From the NCBI RefSeq assembly GCF_001570365.1, contig NZ_BBYK01000067.1:1-64000 (forward strand): a stretch of DNA of 64,000 nucleotides, given 5' to 3'. This document shows positions 33,183 through 40,668 of this stretch, piece after piece (position 1 is the stretch's first letter; each line of letters begins with the position of its first letter). This DNA is from Microtetraspora fusca. Its GTDB lineage: Bacteria > Actinomycetota > Actinomycetes > Streptosporangiales > Streptosporangiaceae. Below the pieces are notes generated by a model, which saw only the letters and a list, made by a program, of their open reading frames with translations, ran no database searches and was not told the DNA's origin. Position numbers and translations under genes: made by a program.

Positions 33183-33214
33183 ACGCCCCCGGAGGGATTT
33201 CCCTCCGGGGGCGT
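33183..33214. terminator. strong bidirectional terminator between rbpA and DUF2218 genes
   Basis: ACGCCCCCGGAGGG (33183-33196), loop ATTT and CCCTCCGGGGGCGT (33201-33214) form a perfect 14-bp stem midway between the two converging genes. Confidence 0.85.
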
Positions 33215-33244
33215 CGCGCGTTCCGGGCCCCAGCGGGGGCGGAG

Positions 33245-33529
33245 TCACTCCCAGGTGACGGTGAGCTCGTTGCGCTGGCCGAACCGTTCGAGGTGACGGC
33301 CGAGCACGTCCTGAACGGCGCCCAGGGACTCCTCGTCCTCGGCGGTGGCGCGCATGACGAGGCGGTCGGCCTCCGGGGTCAGCAGGCCCTCGCCGCGCCC
33401 GGGAAAGGTCAGCCGGTAGCCGCCGTCGGGCAGCTCCTCGGCCTGGATCTTGCGCCCCAGATGCGAGGCGAGCTGCTTGGCGTACCGGGGGGCGGCGTCG
33501 GTCGCGACGTAGGCGATAGAGCTGGCCAC
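33245..33529 (-). CDS. DUF2218-family protein
   Basis: This 94-residue soluble protein matches DUF2218 throughout: ATDAAPRYAKQLASHLGRK at the start, a middle beta region, and ESLGAVQDVLGRHLERFGQR with ELTVTWE at the end. The function of the family is unknown; members often sit beside siderophore or iron-uptake genes, but none are here. GTG 33529 has AGGAGG upstream. It is divergent from a MarR gene, so the MarR protein may control it. Confidence 0.85.
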   Translation of the reverse strand: MASSIAYVATDAAPRYAKQLASHLGRKIQAEELPDGGYRLTFPGRGEGLLTPEADRLVMRATAEDEESLGAVQDVLGRHLERFGQRNELTVTWE

Positions 33530-33604
33530 GCGGATCCTCCTGCGTCAAACGGTCATCGATCAGCACATAACGGTCTTCCCAGACTATCCGCATCTCCCGC
33601 ACGT

Positions 33605-33616
33605 TTGAATGTTCAA
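33605..33616. promoter_or_regulatory. candidate MarR operator TTGAA-TG-TTCAA
   Basis: A perfect 5-bp inverted repeat with a two-base centre lies 20 bases before the MarR start, in the 106-base divergent region with the DUF2218 gene. Half-sites of the TTGAA type are common in MarR operators. Confidence 0.5.
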
Positions 33617-33635
33617 TCATCGCTAGGCTGGGGTC

Positions 33636-34163
33636 ATGTCCGGGACGCGATGGCTGAGCGACGAGGAGCAGCGGATCTGGCGGGCCTACCTGGCCGGCAC
33701 ACGGCTGCTCCATGAGGCCCTGGAGCGGCAGCTCCAGCGCGACTCGGGCATGCCGCACGCGTACTACATGATCCTCGCCATGCTGTCGGAGGCGTCGGAC
33801 CGGACGCTGACGATGACCAGGCTCGCCCGCGTCACCGGGTTCTCCGCCAGCCGGCTCTCCCACGCCATGGCCCGCCTGGAGGAGAAGGGCTGGGTACGCC
33901 GGGTCAAGCACGAGCGCGACCGGCGCACGACCATGGCCGAGCTGACCGGCGAGGGGTTCACGGTCCTGGAGGCGGCCGCGCCCGGCCACGTCGAGGAGGT
34001 GCGCCGCCGCCTGTTCGACCCGCTCACCCCCGAGCAGGCCCAAGGGTTCCGCGACGCCCTGGCCGCCCTCATGGACGCGTACGCGCGCGAAGGGGACGAC
34101 CTGGATACCGAGGACCCGCCCGTCACTCCTTGGGCGCCTGGATGCCCTCCAGGACCATGCTGA
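33636..34163 (+). CDS. MarR-family transcriptional regulator
   Basis: This 175-residue winged-helix regulator has a recognition region TMTRLARVTGFSASRLSHAM, a wing ARLEEKGWVRRVKHERDRRT and MarR dimerisation helices at both ends. The C-terminal 12 residues are Pro/Cys-rich, and the gene overlaps the convergent tetR gene by 41 bases. The likely target is the divergent DUF2218 gene and itself. Confidence 0.88.
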   Translation: MSGTRWLSDEEQRIWRAYLAGTRLLHEALERQLQRDSGMPHAYYMILAMLSEASDRTLTMTRLARVTGFSASRLSHAMARLEEKGWVRRVKHERDRRTTMAELTGEGFTVLEAAAPGHVEEVRRRLFDPLTPEQAQGFRDALAALMDAYAREGDDLDTEDPPVTPWAPGCPPGPC

Positions 34164-34746
34164 GGTAGCGCCGGGCGATCTCGTCGGCGGGCAGCCGGCC
34201 GCCGGGGCGGTACCAGCTCGCCGCCACCCATACCGTGTCGCGCAGGAACCGGTGCACCAGCGGCACGTCCAGGTCCGGCCGGAACTCGTGCTCCTTGATC
34301 CCCCGGTCGAGCAGCTCGCCCCACATGCGCTCGAACCGGTCCCAGGACTCGCCCAGGTAGGCGAAGCGCTCCCCCTCCGACAGGTGCCGCGACTCGTTCT
34401 GGTAGATCACCACGGCGGCCCGGTGCCGGTCGATCGCACGGAACGACTCCACGACGAGGCGCTCCATCGTCTCGCGCGCCCCCATCCCCGCGGCGAGCAC
34501 CTCGTCGTAGCGGGCCCACAGGTCGTCGAGGAACGTGGAGAGGATCTCGTCGACGATCGACTCCTTGGAGTCGAAGTGGTAGTAGAGGCTGCCTCCGAGG
34601 ATGCCCGCCGCGTCCGCGATCTCCCTGACGGTGGTGGCGGCATACCCTCGCGAGGCGAACACCTCGGCCGCGGTGGCGAGCAGCTCCGTGCGCCTGCCCG
34701 CCCGCGCGTTCGCGGTGCCCTTGTCGTCACGCCGTCGTGGACTCAT
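34123..34746 (-). CDS. TetR-family regulator (KstR2/FadR-like)
   Basis: This 207-residue protein has a helix-turn-helix (LATAAEVFASRGYAATTVRE, IADAAGILGGSLYYHFDSKE) and a long helical C-terminal domain with NESRHLSEGERFAYLGESWD, a pattern found in TetR regulators of acyl-CoA and steroid catabolism such as KstR2. No lipid catabolism genes are adjacent. The divergent quinone-reductase-type gene 193 bases away is the only neighbour it could control here. Confidence 0.82.
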   Translation of the reverse strand: MSPRRRDDKGTANARAGRRTELLATAAEVFASRGYAATTVREIADAAGILGGSLYYHFDSKESIVDEILSTFLDDLWARYDEVLAAGMGARETMERLVVESFRAIDRHRAAVVIYQNESRHLSEGERFAYLGESWDRFERMWGELLDRGIKEHEFRPDLDVPLVHRFLRDTVWVAASWYRPGGRLPADEIARRYLSMVLEGIQAPKE

Positions 34747-34844
34747 CTGTGCCGGCTCCCTGGGTGCTCGGAGACGGGGCCGGTCCGCCCCGTCACGTGT
34801 ACGAGCACTAGTCTCCCGTCTCCCGCCGGTCTCTCGGCCTAGGC

Positions 34845-34868
34845 CCTACGTCCGATGGCGGACGTGGG
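34845..34868 (+). promoter_or_regulatory. dyad CCTACGTCCG-ATGG-CGGACGTGGG upstream of an oxidoreductase gene
   Basis: A 7-bp perfect core (ACGTCCG, 34848-34854; CGGACGT, 34859-34865) extends to 10 bp with one G-T pair. It lies 71 bases upstream of the oxidoreductase start in the region divergent from the KstR2-like tetR gene. It could be an operator or an RNA hairpin. The rest of 34747-34938 shows no clear feature. Confidence 0.4.
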
Positions 34869-34938
34869 CGGCGCGGATCTACAACGGATGGCATGGGCCG
34901 CTCGGCCCGCGAAACATCGGACGAATCGGGAGACACCC

Positions 34939-35928
34939 ATGCGCGCCATCCTCCTGCACGCCTTCGGCCCCGCGGAGAACCTCCGCTACGAGGAGGTCGC
35001 GGACCCCGCACCGGCCGCCGGCCAGGTGCGGATCGCCGTACGGGCGGCCGGGGTGCACCTGGTCGACACCGTGCTCCGTGCCGGGAACTACGGCGGCGGC
35101 CCCATCCCCGTCCCGGAGCTGCCCACGATCCCCGGACGCGAGGTCGCCGGGGTGGTCGACGCCGTCGGCGAGGGGACCGACCCCGCCTGGCTGGGCCGGC
35201 GCGTCGTCACCCACCTGGGCATGGTGCCCGGCGGCTACGCCGAGCTGGCCGTACGCGACGCCGGGGCGGTCCACGAGATCCCGGACGGCCTGGGGTACGA
35301 GGCGGCGGTCGCGATGATCGGGACCGGTCGCACCACCATGGGCATCCTGGACGTGGCCGCCTTCACCGCCGACGACGTCGCGCTGGTGACCGCCGCGGCG
35401 GGCGGTGTCGGCAACCTGCTCGTGCAGGCGGCGCTCGCCGCCGGGGCCACCGTCGTCGGGCTGGCGGGCGGCCCGGAGAAGGTCGCGCGGGTCCGCGCGC
35501 TGGGCGCCGCGCACGCCGTGGACTACACCGAGCCGGACTGGCCGCGGGCGGTGCGCGACGCGCTCGGCGACCGCCCGGCGACGGTGGGGCTGGACGGTGT
35601 CGGCGGCGCGCTGGGGCGCGGCGTGCTGGAGCTGCTGGGCGTCGGCGGCCGGCTGGTCCTGTTCGGCTGGGCCGACGCCGCGGACGGGCCGACCGAGATC
35701 ACCACCGGGGACCTGTACGAGCGGGGACTGACCGCGACGGTCGCGGTCGGCCCTCGGGTGCTGAACCGGCCCGGGGGCCTGCGCGGCCTGGAGGAGCGGG
35801 CGCTGGCCGCGGCGGCGGGCGGCGCGCTGGTCCCGCTGACGCAGGCGTTCGCGCTCAAGGACGCCGCCGCCGCGCACGCCGCGCTGGAGAGCCGGGCCAC
35901 GACGGGCAAGGTCGTCCTCGTGCCCTGA
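34939..35928 (+). CDS. zinc-type/quinone oxidoreductase (MDR superfamily)
   Basis: This 329-residue NADPH-dependent reductase is of the quinone oxidoreductase subgroup. Its GroES-like N-terminal domain has IPGREVAGVVDAVGEG. The Rossmann domain has TAAAGGVGNLLVQAAL in place of the classic GxGxxG, and GAAHAVDYTEPDW. Catalytic zinc ligands are absent, as in this subgroup. The C-terminal AAHAALESRATTGKVVLVP is standard. ATG 34939 follows GGGAGA. It is a distant relative of the gene at 56,201. Confidence 0.9.
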   Translation: MRAILLHAFGPAENLRYEEVADPAPAAGQVRIAVRAAGVHLVDTVLRAGNYGGGPIPVPELPTIPGREVAGVVDAVGEGTDPAWLGRRVVTHLGMVPGGYAELAVRDAGAVHEIPDGLGYEAAVAMIGTGRTTMGILDVAAFTADDVALVTAAAGGVGNLLVQAALAAGATVVGLAGGPEKVARVRALGAAHAVDYTEPDWPRAVRDALGDRPATVGLDGVGGALGRGVLELLGVGGRLVLFGWADAADGPTEITTGDLYERGLTATVAVGPRVLNRPGGLRGLEERALAAAAGGALVPLTQAFALKDAAAAHAALESRATTGKVVLVP

Positions 35929-35952
35929 CCGGCTCCGGCCGGCGGGAACGGG

Positions 35953-36960
35953 TCAGAGGGAGCCGGCGAGATAGCGCTCGGCCAGCTCGCAGCTCCCCTC
36001 GGTGTATCCGGCGCCGAGCTCGCGGGCGATGTCGACGGCCGAGTGGGTGCCGATCCAGGCCACCAGCAGCAGCCGCCGGAACAGGATGAAGGTCCAGATC
36101 TCGCGCTCCTCCTCCTTCCCCAGGGGGAGGACGGCGCGATATCCTCGCAACCAGGAGTCGATCATCTCGGGCACCCGGGGGTGGTGCTCGATGAAGCTGA
36201 GCGCCGCGCCGAGGTCGTAGAGGTACCAGCCGAACCCGCAGTCGTCGAAGTCGATGACGTGCGGTGTGCGGGCCCCCTCGACGAGGAGGTTGGCGAGCCG
36301 CAGGTCGGCGTGGATCAGGCCGTAGCGGTCGTTCCCCCGCCCGAAGGCGGCGAGCCGCCGCCGCAGCTCGGCGTCCAGCCGCCCCAGGACGGCGGCGGCT
36401 TCGCCGTGGACCGCGACGCCGTCCTGCCAGCGTCCCCAGCGGGATTCGGCGCCGAGCGCGGCGTCGTAGTCCCAGTGGAAGCGGTGGAAGCCGGGGGGTC
36501 GCCGCCAGCCGCGCGCGTGCCGGTGCATGCGCGCGGTGAGCGCGCCGAGCCGTTCGAAGTCCTCGACCAGACGGTCCTCGGACGGCTCGCTCCCGGGCAG
36601 GTGCTCGAACATCACGCAGTGGCGCCGCTCGCCGCCCGGTCCGTCGATCGCGAGGATCCGGGCGCCGGCGGCGGAGCGGATCACCCGGGGGGTGCGTACG
36701 CCCGCCTCCTCGCGCAGCGCCTCCAGCCAGTCCAGCTCGGACGCGATCGCCCGTTCGGAGTGGTAGCCGAGGCGGTGCACGCGCAGGATCGAGCGCCGGC
36801 CGGTGGTCGGGTCGTCCACCAGGTACGTCGCGTTCTCCGAGACGTTGATCAGCGTCGCGGACGCCTCCGGCGACAGGGCGTGGTGGCGCAGCGCCCGGCG
36901 GGCGACCAGGTCGGTCCGCGCCAGCACCTCCGCGCCGCCGGAGAGGTCGTGTTCCCGCAT
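35953..36960 (-). CDS. aminoglycoside phosphotransferase-fold (APH/choline kinase-like) protein
   Basis: This 335-residue kinase-fold protein has the catalytic loop LIHADLRLANLLVEG (HxD....N) and the metal-binding VIDFDDCGFGWYLYDLG. The N-lobe has SENATYLVDD and ILRVHR, with the usual VxR lysine position occupied by Arg. Substrates in this superfamily range from antibiotics to homoserine and Ser/Thr side chains (SrkA), so drug resistance is not implied. ATG 36960 is chosen because GGAGGA lies at ideal distance; an in-frame TTG at 37,032 lacks a site. Confidence 0.8.
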   Translation of the reverse strand: MREHDLSGGAEVLARTDLVARRALRHHALSPEASATLINVSENATYLVDDPTTGRRSILRVHRLGYHSERAIASELDWLEALREEAGVRTPRVIRSAAGARILAIDGPGGERRHCVMFEHLPGSEPSEDRLVEDFERLGALTARMHRHARGWRRPPGFHRFHWDYDAALGAESRWGRWQDGVAVHGEAAAVLGRLDAELRRRLAAFGRGNDRYGLIHADLRLANLLVEGARTPHVIDFDDCGFGWYLYDLGAALSFIEHHPRVPEMIDSWLRGYRAVLPLGKEEEREIWTFILFRRLLLVAWIGTHSAVDIARELGAGYTEGSCELAERYLAGSL

Positions 36961-37058
36961 GCGCTGTCCTCCGAGGGGGCGGGCAAGGGCGGCAAGGTCA
37001 TCGACATTCTGGACCAGCGAGATATTTTCCAAGTAAATTAGATGTTAAACTGACATAT

Positions 37059-38762
37059 ATGGGGACATATTGGGACGTTCCGGCGCGGGCGAGGCTGAGG
37101 GGCCTCGTCCGCCCGCTTCCGCTGAAGGGCGTGCTGCGGCTGCGGCCGTTCGGCGACATCTGGCACAAGCCCGCGCTCAGCGTCGTGATCGCTACCGCCG
37201 TCCCCAGCCTGGTCCTGCTCCTCCTCGGCCGCCTCGACCTAGCCATCTACGCCTCCGCCGGCTCGCTGTGCGCGCTGTACTGCCACGGCCTGCCGTACGC
37301 CGCGCGGCTCCGGACGCTGCCCTGGGTGGTCGCGGGGATGCTCGCGGGCACCGGCGTGGCGCTGGTGACCGCCTCCCTCACCGACTCGACGCTCATCCGG
37401 GTGGCCGTCGCCGCGCTGATCGCCGCCGTCCACCGCGTGCTCTGCGACGCGGCCCGCATCGGCCCTCCCGGCAACGTCGTCCTCACGTTCGTGGCCGCGA
37501 CCTGCGCCTTCCTTCCACAGCGCCTGGGCGACGTCCCCGGGCACCTGGCCGTCGGCCTCGGCGCGGGCGTGGTGGCGCTGCTGGTCTGCCTGGCCCCGGC
37601 GCTGCCGCGTCCCCACGGCCCGGAGCGGATCGCCGTCGCCCGCGCCCTGGAGTCGGCCGCCCGGCTGCGCTCGGGGACGCCCGAGGAGGGGCCCGCGCGC
37701 GGCGCCGCCCGGCATGACACGGCGGCGGCCGTGAACGCGGCCTGGCACACACTCGCACTGCTGCGGCCGAGATCGGCCGCAGGGCTCCGGTCACGGGCGG
37801 CGCTGGAGCGGCTGGTGGAGCACGCGGAGGCCGCGCTCGCGGGCGGGCGGGCCGATCCGGACGAGGCCGCGCGGCTGCGCGAATGGGCCCGCGCGCTGCG
37901 CCGCGGCGGCCCGCTGCCCGCCGTTCCACCGGAGCCCGGTGCCTGCGCCGTGTCCCGGTTTCCCGCCGCGGGAGCGGGAGGCGGACTGCGCTCGCTGCTG
38001 TCCGCGCTGCGGCCGGGGTCGCCGCTGCTCCCCATCGGGGCGCGGGTCGCGGTGGGCTGCGCCCTGGCGGGCTGGGCCTCGATGGCGGCCGGGGTCGGCC
38101 ATCCGTACTGGGCGGTCGTCACCGCCGCGGCGGTCTTCCAGGCGAACACGTCGCTGAGCTGGCAGCGGGCGCTGCAGCGCGTGCTCGGCAGCCTGGCCGG
38201 GCTCGTGCTGTTCACCGCGATCCTGCCGGTCTCGCGGCTCGGCCCGCTCGCGCTGATCGCGACGGTCCTCGTCTGCCAGTTCCTGACGGAGGCGGCGATG
38301 ACCCGCAACTACTGGGCGGGCAACGTCTTCCTGACCCCGATGGCCCTGCTGATGACGGAGTTCGCGGTGCGGCAGCCGGCGTCGGTGCTCGTCGCCGACC
38401 GCTGGCTGGACACCTGCGTCGGCGCGGTGCTCGGCGTCCTGAGCTGCCTCCTGGTGACGAACCGGCGGGCGGGCGGCCGGGTCGACCGCGCGCTGCGGCG
38501 GGCGGCCCGGGCCCAGGAGGACGCGCACGACCTCGTCGCGGAGCGGGAGCCGTACGGCGCGGCCCCGAGCGCGCCTGAGGCGGCGCGGGTGCGGCGCGAG
38601 CTCGCCGAGGCCCTGGTCCAGCTCCGCGAGGCCGTCGAGGTCGCCTCCGGCGAGTGGTGGCAGCGGGCGCTCCCCGAGCAGGAGGTCGCCCTGGCCGAAC
38701 GTGAGGGACATCACCTGCTCGCCGAGCTGGCCGCGCGGCTGCCCGTCGCGCGGGCCGCCTGA
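37059..38762 (+). CDS. FUSC-family membrane protein (aromatic acid exporter-like)
   Basis: This 567-residue protein is built from two membrane modules (about 30-175 and 320-470) separated by a soluble helical region and followed by a cytoplasmic helical tail, the FUSC/AaeB/YccS layout. The second module holds YWAVVTAAAVFQANTSLSWQRA and the following RVLGSLAGL, the FUSC signature. Family members export p-hydroxybenzoate and similar compounds. The ATG follows an AT-rich stretch with TAAACT at 37046-37051, so a leaderless transcript is possible. A MarR gene follows 29 bases later. Confidence 0.85.
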   Translation: MGTYWDVPARARLRGLVRPLPLKGVLRLRPFGDIWHKPALSVVIATAVPSLVLLLLGRLDLAIYASAGSLCALYCHGLPYAARLRTLPWVVAGMLAGTGVALVTASLTDSTLIRVAVAALIAAVHRVLCDAARIGPPGNVVLTFVAATCAFLPQRLGDVPGHLAVGLGAGVVALLVCLAPALPRPHGPERIAVARALESAARLRSGTPEEGPARGAARHDTAAAVNAAWHTLALLRPRSAAGLRSRAALERLVEHAEAALAGGRADPDEAARLREWARALRRGGPLPAVPPEPGACAVSRFPAAGAGGGLRSLLSALRPGSPLLPIGARVAVGCALAGWASMAAGVGHPYWAVVTAAAVFQANTSLSWQRALQRVLGSLAGLVLFTAILPVSRLGPLALIATVLVCQFLTEAAMTRNYWAGNVFLTPMALLMTEFAVRQPASVLVADRWLDTCVGAVLGVLSCLLVTNRRAGGRVDRALRRAARAQEDAHDLVAEREPYGAAPSAPEAARVRRELAEALVQLREAVEVASGEWWQRALPEQEVALAEREGHHLLAELAARLPVARAA

Positions 38763-38791
38763 CAGCCGCCCGACCAAGGAAGGGAGTCCGT

Positions 38792-39295
38792 ATGGAGGAC
38801 GTCGTCGCCGGGGTGGTACGGCAGTGGCAGGGGGTGCGCCCCGATCTCGATCTCGGGCCGATGGCCGTGATCGGGCGGCTGAACCGCTGCTCGGCGCTGC
38901 TGCGCCAGGCCTCGGACGCGCTGCTGGGCGAGGAGGGTCTCACCCGGCCGGAGTTCGACGTCCTCGCGGCGCTGCGCCGGGTCGGCGGCGAGCTGACGCC
39001 GAGCCGGCTGGCCAGGGAGACGTTCGCGTCCGGGGCCGCCGTCACCAAGCGGGTCAGGGTCCTGGAGCGCGAGGGACTGGTGGCGCGCCGGGTGGACGGG
39101 CGGGACCGCCGGGTGGTCCATCTGTCGCTCACCGAGCGGGGCCGCGAGCTGATCGACCGGCTCCTGCCCGAGCAGCTCGCGCTGGAGGCCGCGCTGCTGG
39201 CGGGTCTCGACCCGGAGCGCCGGGACAGGCTGGCCGCCGCGCTCGGGGAGCTGCTGGTCACCCTGGAGGGACGGCTGGGCGGCCTGGTCGGCTGA
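38792..39295 (+). CDS. MarR-family transcriptional regulator
   Basis: This 167-residue winged-helix protein has LTRPEFDVLAALRRVGGELT, a recognition helix in TPSRLARETFASGAAVTKRV and a wing REGLVARRVDGRDRRVVHLS. AAGGAAGGGA precedes the ATG. It is in operon with the FUSC exporter gene, which it may control in response to phenolic acids, as MarR proteins often do. That ligand is inferred from the neighbour. Confidence 0.9.
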   Translation: MEDVVAGVVRQWQGVRPDLDLGPMAVIGRLNRCSALLRQASDALLGEEGLTRPEFDVLAALRRVGGELTPSRLARETFASGAAVTKRVRVLEREGLVARRVDGRDRRVVHLSLTERGRELIDRLLPEQLALEAALLAGLDPERRDRLAAALGELLVTLEGRLGGLVG

Positions 39296-39309
39296 GCGGG
39301 ACGGTCACC

Positions 39310-39345
39310 GAGACGTCATCCGAAACGTCAGCCGAGACGTCATCG
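39310..39345 (+). repeat. three 12-bp tandem repeats with ACGTC core
   Basis: GAGACGTCATCC, GAAACGTCAGCC and GAGACGTCATCG follow each other without gap in the 44-base space between convergent marR and HhH-GPD genes; the last unit covers the stop of the latter. Each unit contains (G/A)ACGTC, a palindromic core in two of the three. Confidence 0.6.
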
Positions 39346-40008
39346 GGACGAGCGCGCGGCGGCCTTCACCTCGTCGGCCGTTCCCTTGCGGTGGGAGACC
39401 CGGATCAGCGCGGCGGAAAGCCGGGCGAGATCGCGGGCCGATCCGGCCAGCTTGGTCAGCGGGCCGCTCTGCCGGGGCAGGCCGACCCGGCCGGCGGCGT
39501 CGAGGACGCGATCGTCCAGATAGGGCGCGACCTGCGGCCACACCACCTGGACCTCGCGCAGGAAGATGTCGGCGCCCGTCGGCCCGATCCCGGGGAACGC
39601 GGTGAGCAGCGATCTGATCCGCCGCGTGTCGCCGCCGGACTCCTCGCGCAGCCGGCGCAGGTCGCCCGCCCACCGGTCGATCAGCAGGTCGGCCTCCTCG
39701 CCGAGCATCGTGGACGTGCGCTCGTCGTAGCGCCGGTAGTGGCCCCGGCCGAGCGCGTCCACCCGGTCCTGCCAGCTCGCCTCCCGCATGGACCGGGGCG
39801 TGCGGCATCCGGCGGCGAACAGCTCCCGCGCGGCGGCGACCGCGATCTCGGACGAGATGCGGGCGCTGAGCAGGGTGGCGAGGACCAGCAGCTGGTACAG
39901 CGGGCTCGGCTTGTCGGCGAGCCGGATGCCGGCCTCCTCCGCGTAGGTGCGGCCGTAGCGGTCGAGGAGCACGCCCACCACGTCTTTGTCGCTGTCCGTC
40001 CGTGTCAC
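39340..40008 (-). CDS. HhH-GPD superfamily DNA glycosylase-like protein
   Basis: This 222-residue protein is related to endonuclease III. The helix-hairpin-helix reads LLTAFPGIGPTGADIFLREV, and the conserved catalytic Asp follows in APYLDDRVLDAA. The bifunctional-enzyme lysine (G-R-K-T in Nth) is replaced by Thr (G-P-T-G), and the four-Cys iron-sulfur loop is absent. It may thus be a monofunctional glycosylase or a structural relative. The start GTG comes from family length. It is preceded by a tetR gene on the same strand, nine bases apart. Confidence 0.78.
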   Translation of the reverse strand: MTRTDSDKDVVGVLLDRYGRTYAEEAGIRLADKPSPLYQLLVLATLLSARISSEIAVAAARELFAAGCRTPRSMREASWQDRVDALGRGHYRRYDERTSTMLGEEADLLIDRWAGDLRRLREESGGDTRRIRSLLTAFPGIGPTGADIFLREVQVVWPQVAPYLDDRVLDAAGRVGLPRQSGPLTKLAGSARDLARLSAALIRVSHRKGTADEVKAAARSSR

Positions 40009-40017
40009 GCGGGTCCG

Positions 40018-40608
40018 CTACCCGGGTGACACCTCGGCATGCGCGGTCCCGCCGGAGCCATCCCTCCCGTACGCGGACAGGCCGTTGACGATGAGCGTGA
40101 CGGCCTCCTCGAAGGCGGCGTCGTCGCGCCCGGGGAACATGCCGTTGATCTCCGCGAGCAGGAATCCGGCGGTGAACGCGAAGAGGGCGTTGCGCACCGC
40201 CGCCATCCGATCCTCGGGCACGCCGGCCGCGGCCAGCACCCGGCACAGCACGTCCGACACCCCGTCCTGGCGCATGAGCTGGGGGTGGGCGCACAGGTAC
40301 GGGTAGAGCGAGGGGTGCCGGTGGGCCAGGGCGCGCAGCCCGGCGCCGAGGCCCCTGATCTGCTCCTGCCAGGAGGACCCGTCGTCGTCGGCCGGCTTGA
40401 TCTCGGAGAGAACCAGGGTTCGCACGCCGTCGAGGAGCGCCTCCTTGTTCGGCACGTGGTGGTAGAGCGACATCGGGTTGACGTTCAGCGCCGCGGCGAG
40501 CTTCCGCATGCTCAGCGCCTCGACCCCCTGCTCGTCGATGAGGCGCAGCGCCTCAGCGTGGATCTCCTCGGGTGAGAGGGGCGCACCCCTCCGCGCACTC
40601 ACTGCCAT
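40018..40608 (-). CDS. TetR-family repressor of the CYP102 gene (BM3R1-like role)
   Basis: This 196-residue protein has a TetR helix-turn-helix (EALRLIDEQGVEALSMRKLA, AALNVNPMSLYHHVPNKEAL) and a TetR_C-type ligand domain. It is divergent from the self-sufficient P450 gene with two perfect palindromes in the 60-base gap; one palindrome covers its own ATG (40606-40608). The arrangement parallels the B. megaterium repressor BM3R1 and P450 BM3, though BM3R1 there lies in the same direction as its target. Confidence 0.9.
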   Translation of the reverse strand: MAVSARRGAPLSPEEIHAEALRLIDEQGVEALSMRKLAAALNVNPMSLYHHVPNKEALLDGVRTLVLSEIKPADDDGSSWQEQIRGLGAGLRALAHRHPSLYPYLCAHPQLMRQDGVSDVLCRVLAAAGVPEDRMAAVRNALFAFTAGFLLAEINGMFPGRDDAAFEEAVTLIVNGLSAYGRDGSGGTAHAEVSPG

Positions 40609-40641
40609 ACGCTGTATGGTAGCTTTCCATACAGTGTATGG
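40605..40641. promoter_or_regulatory. two TetR operators CCATAC-N3-GTATGG
   Basis: CCATACGCTGTATGG (40605-40619) and CCATACAGTGTATGG (40627-40641) are perfect 6-bp inverted repeats with three-base centres, 22 bp apart centre to centre, so two dimers would sit on the same DNA face. They fill the divergent region and overlap the tetR start codon. Confidence 0.85.
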
Positions 40642-40668
40642 CTGACAGAAGGCAGGAGGTCGTCTCAC

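Noticed and set aside
35953-36960. Aminoglycoside resistance gene
   Set aside because: The APH fold is shared by many metabolic and protein kinases. Nothing in the sequence or context points to aminoglycosides.
39340-40008. A full endonuclease III
   Set aside because: The catalytic lysine and the four-cysteine iron-sulfur loop are missing, so only an HhH-GPD superfamily call is justified.
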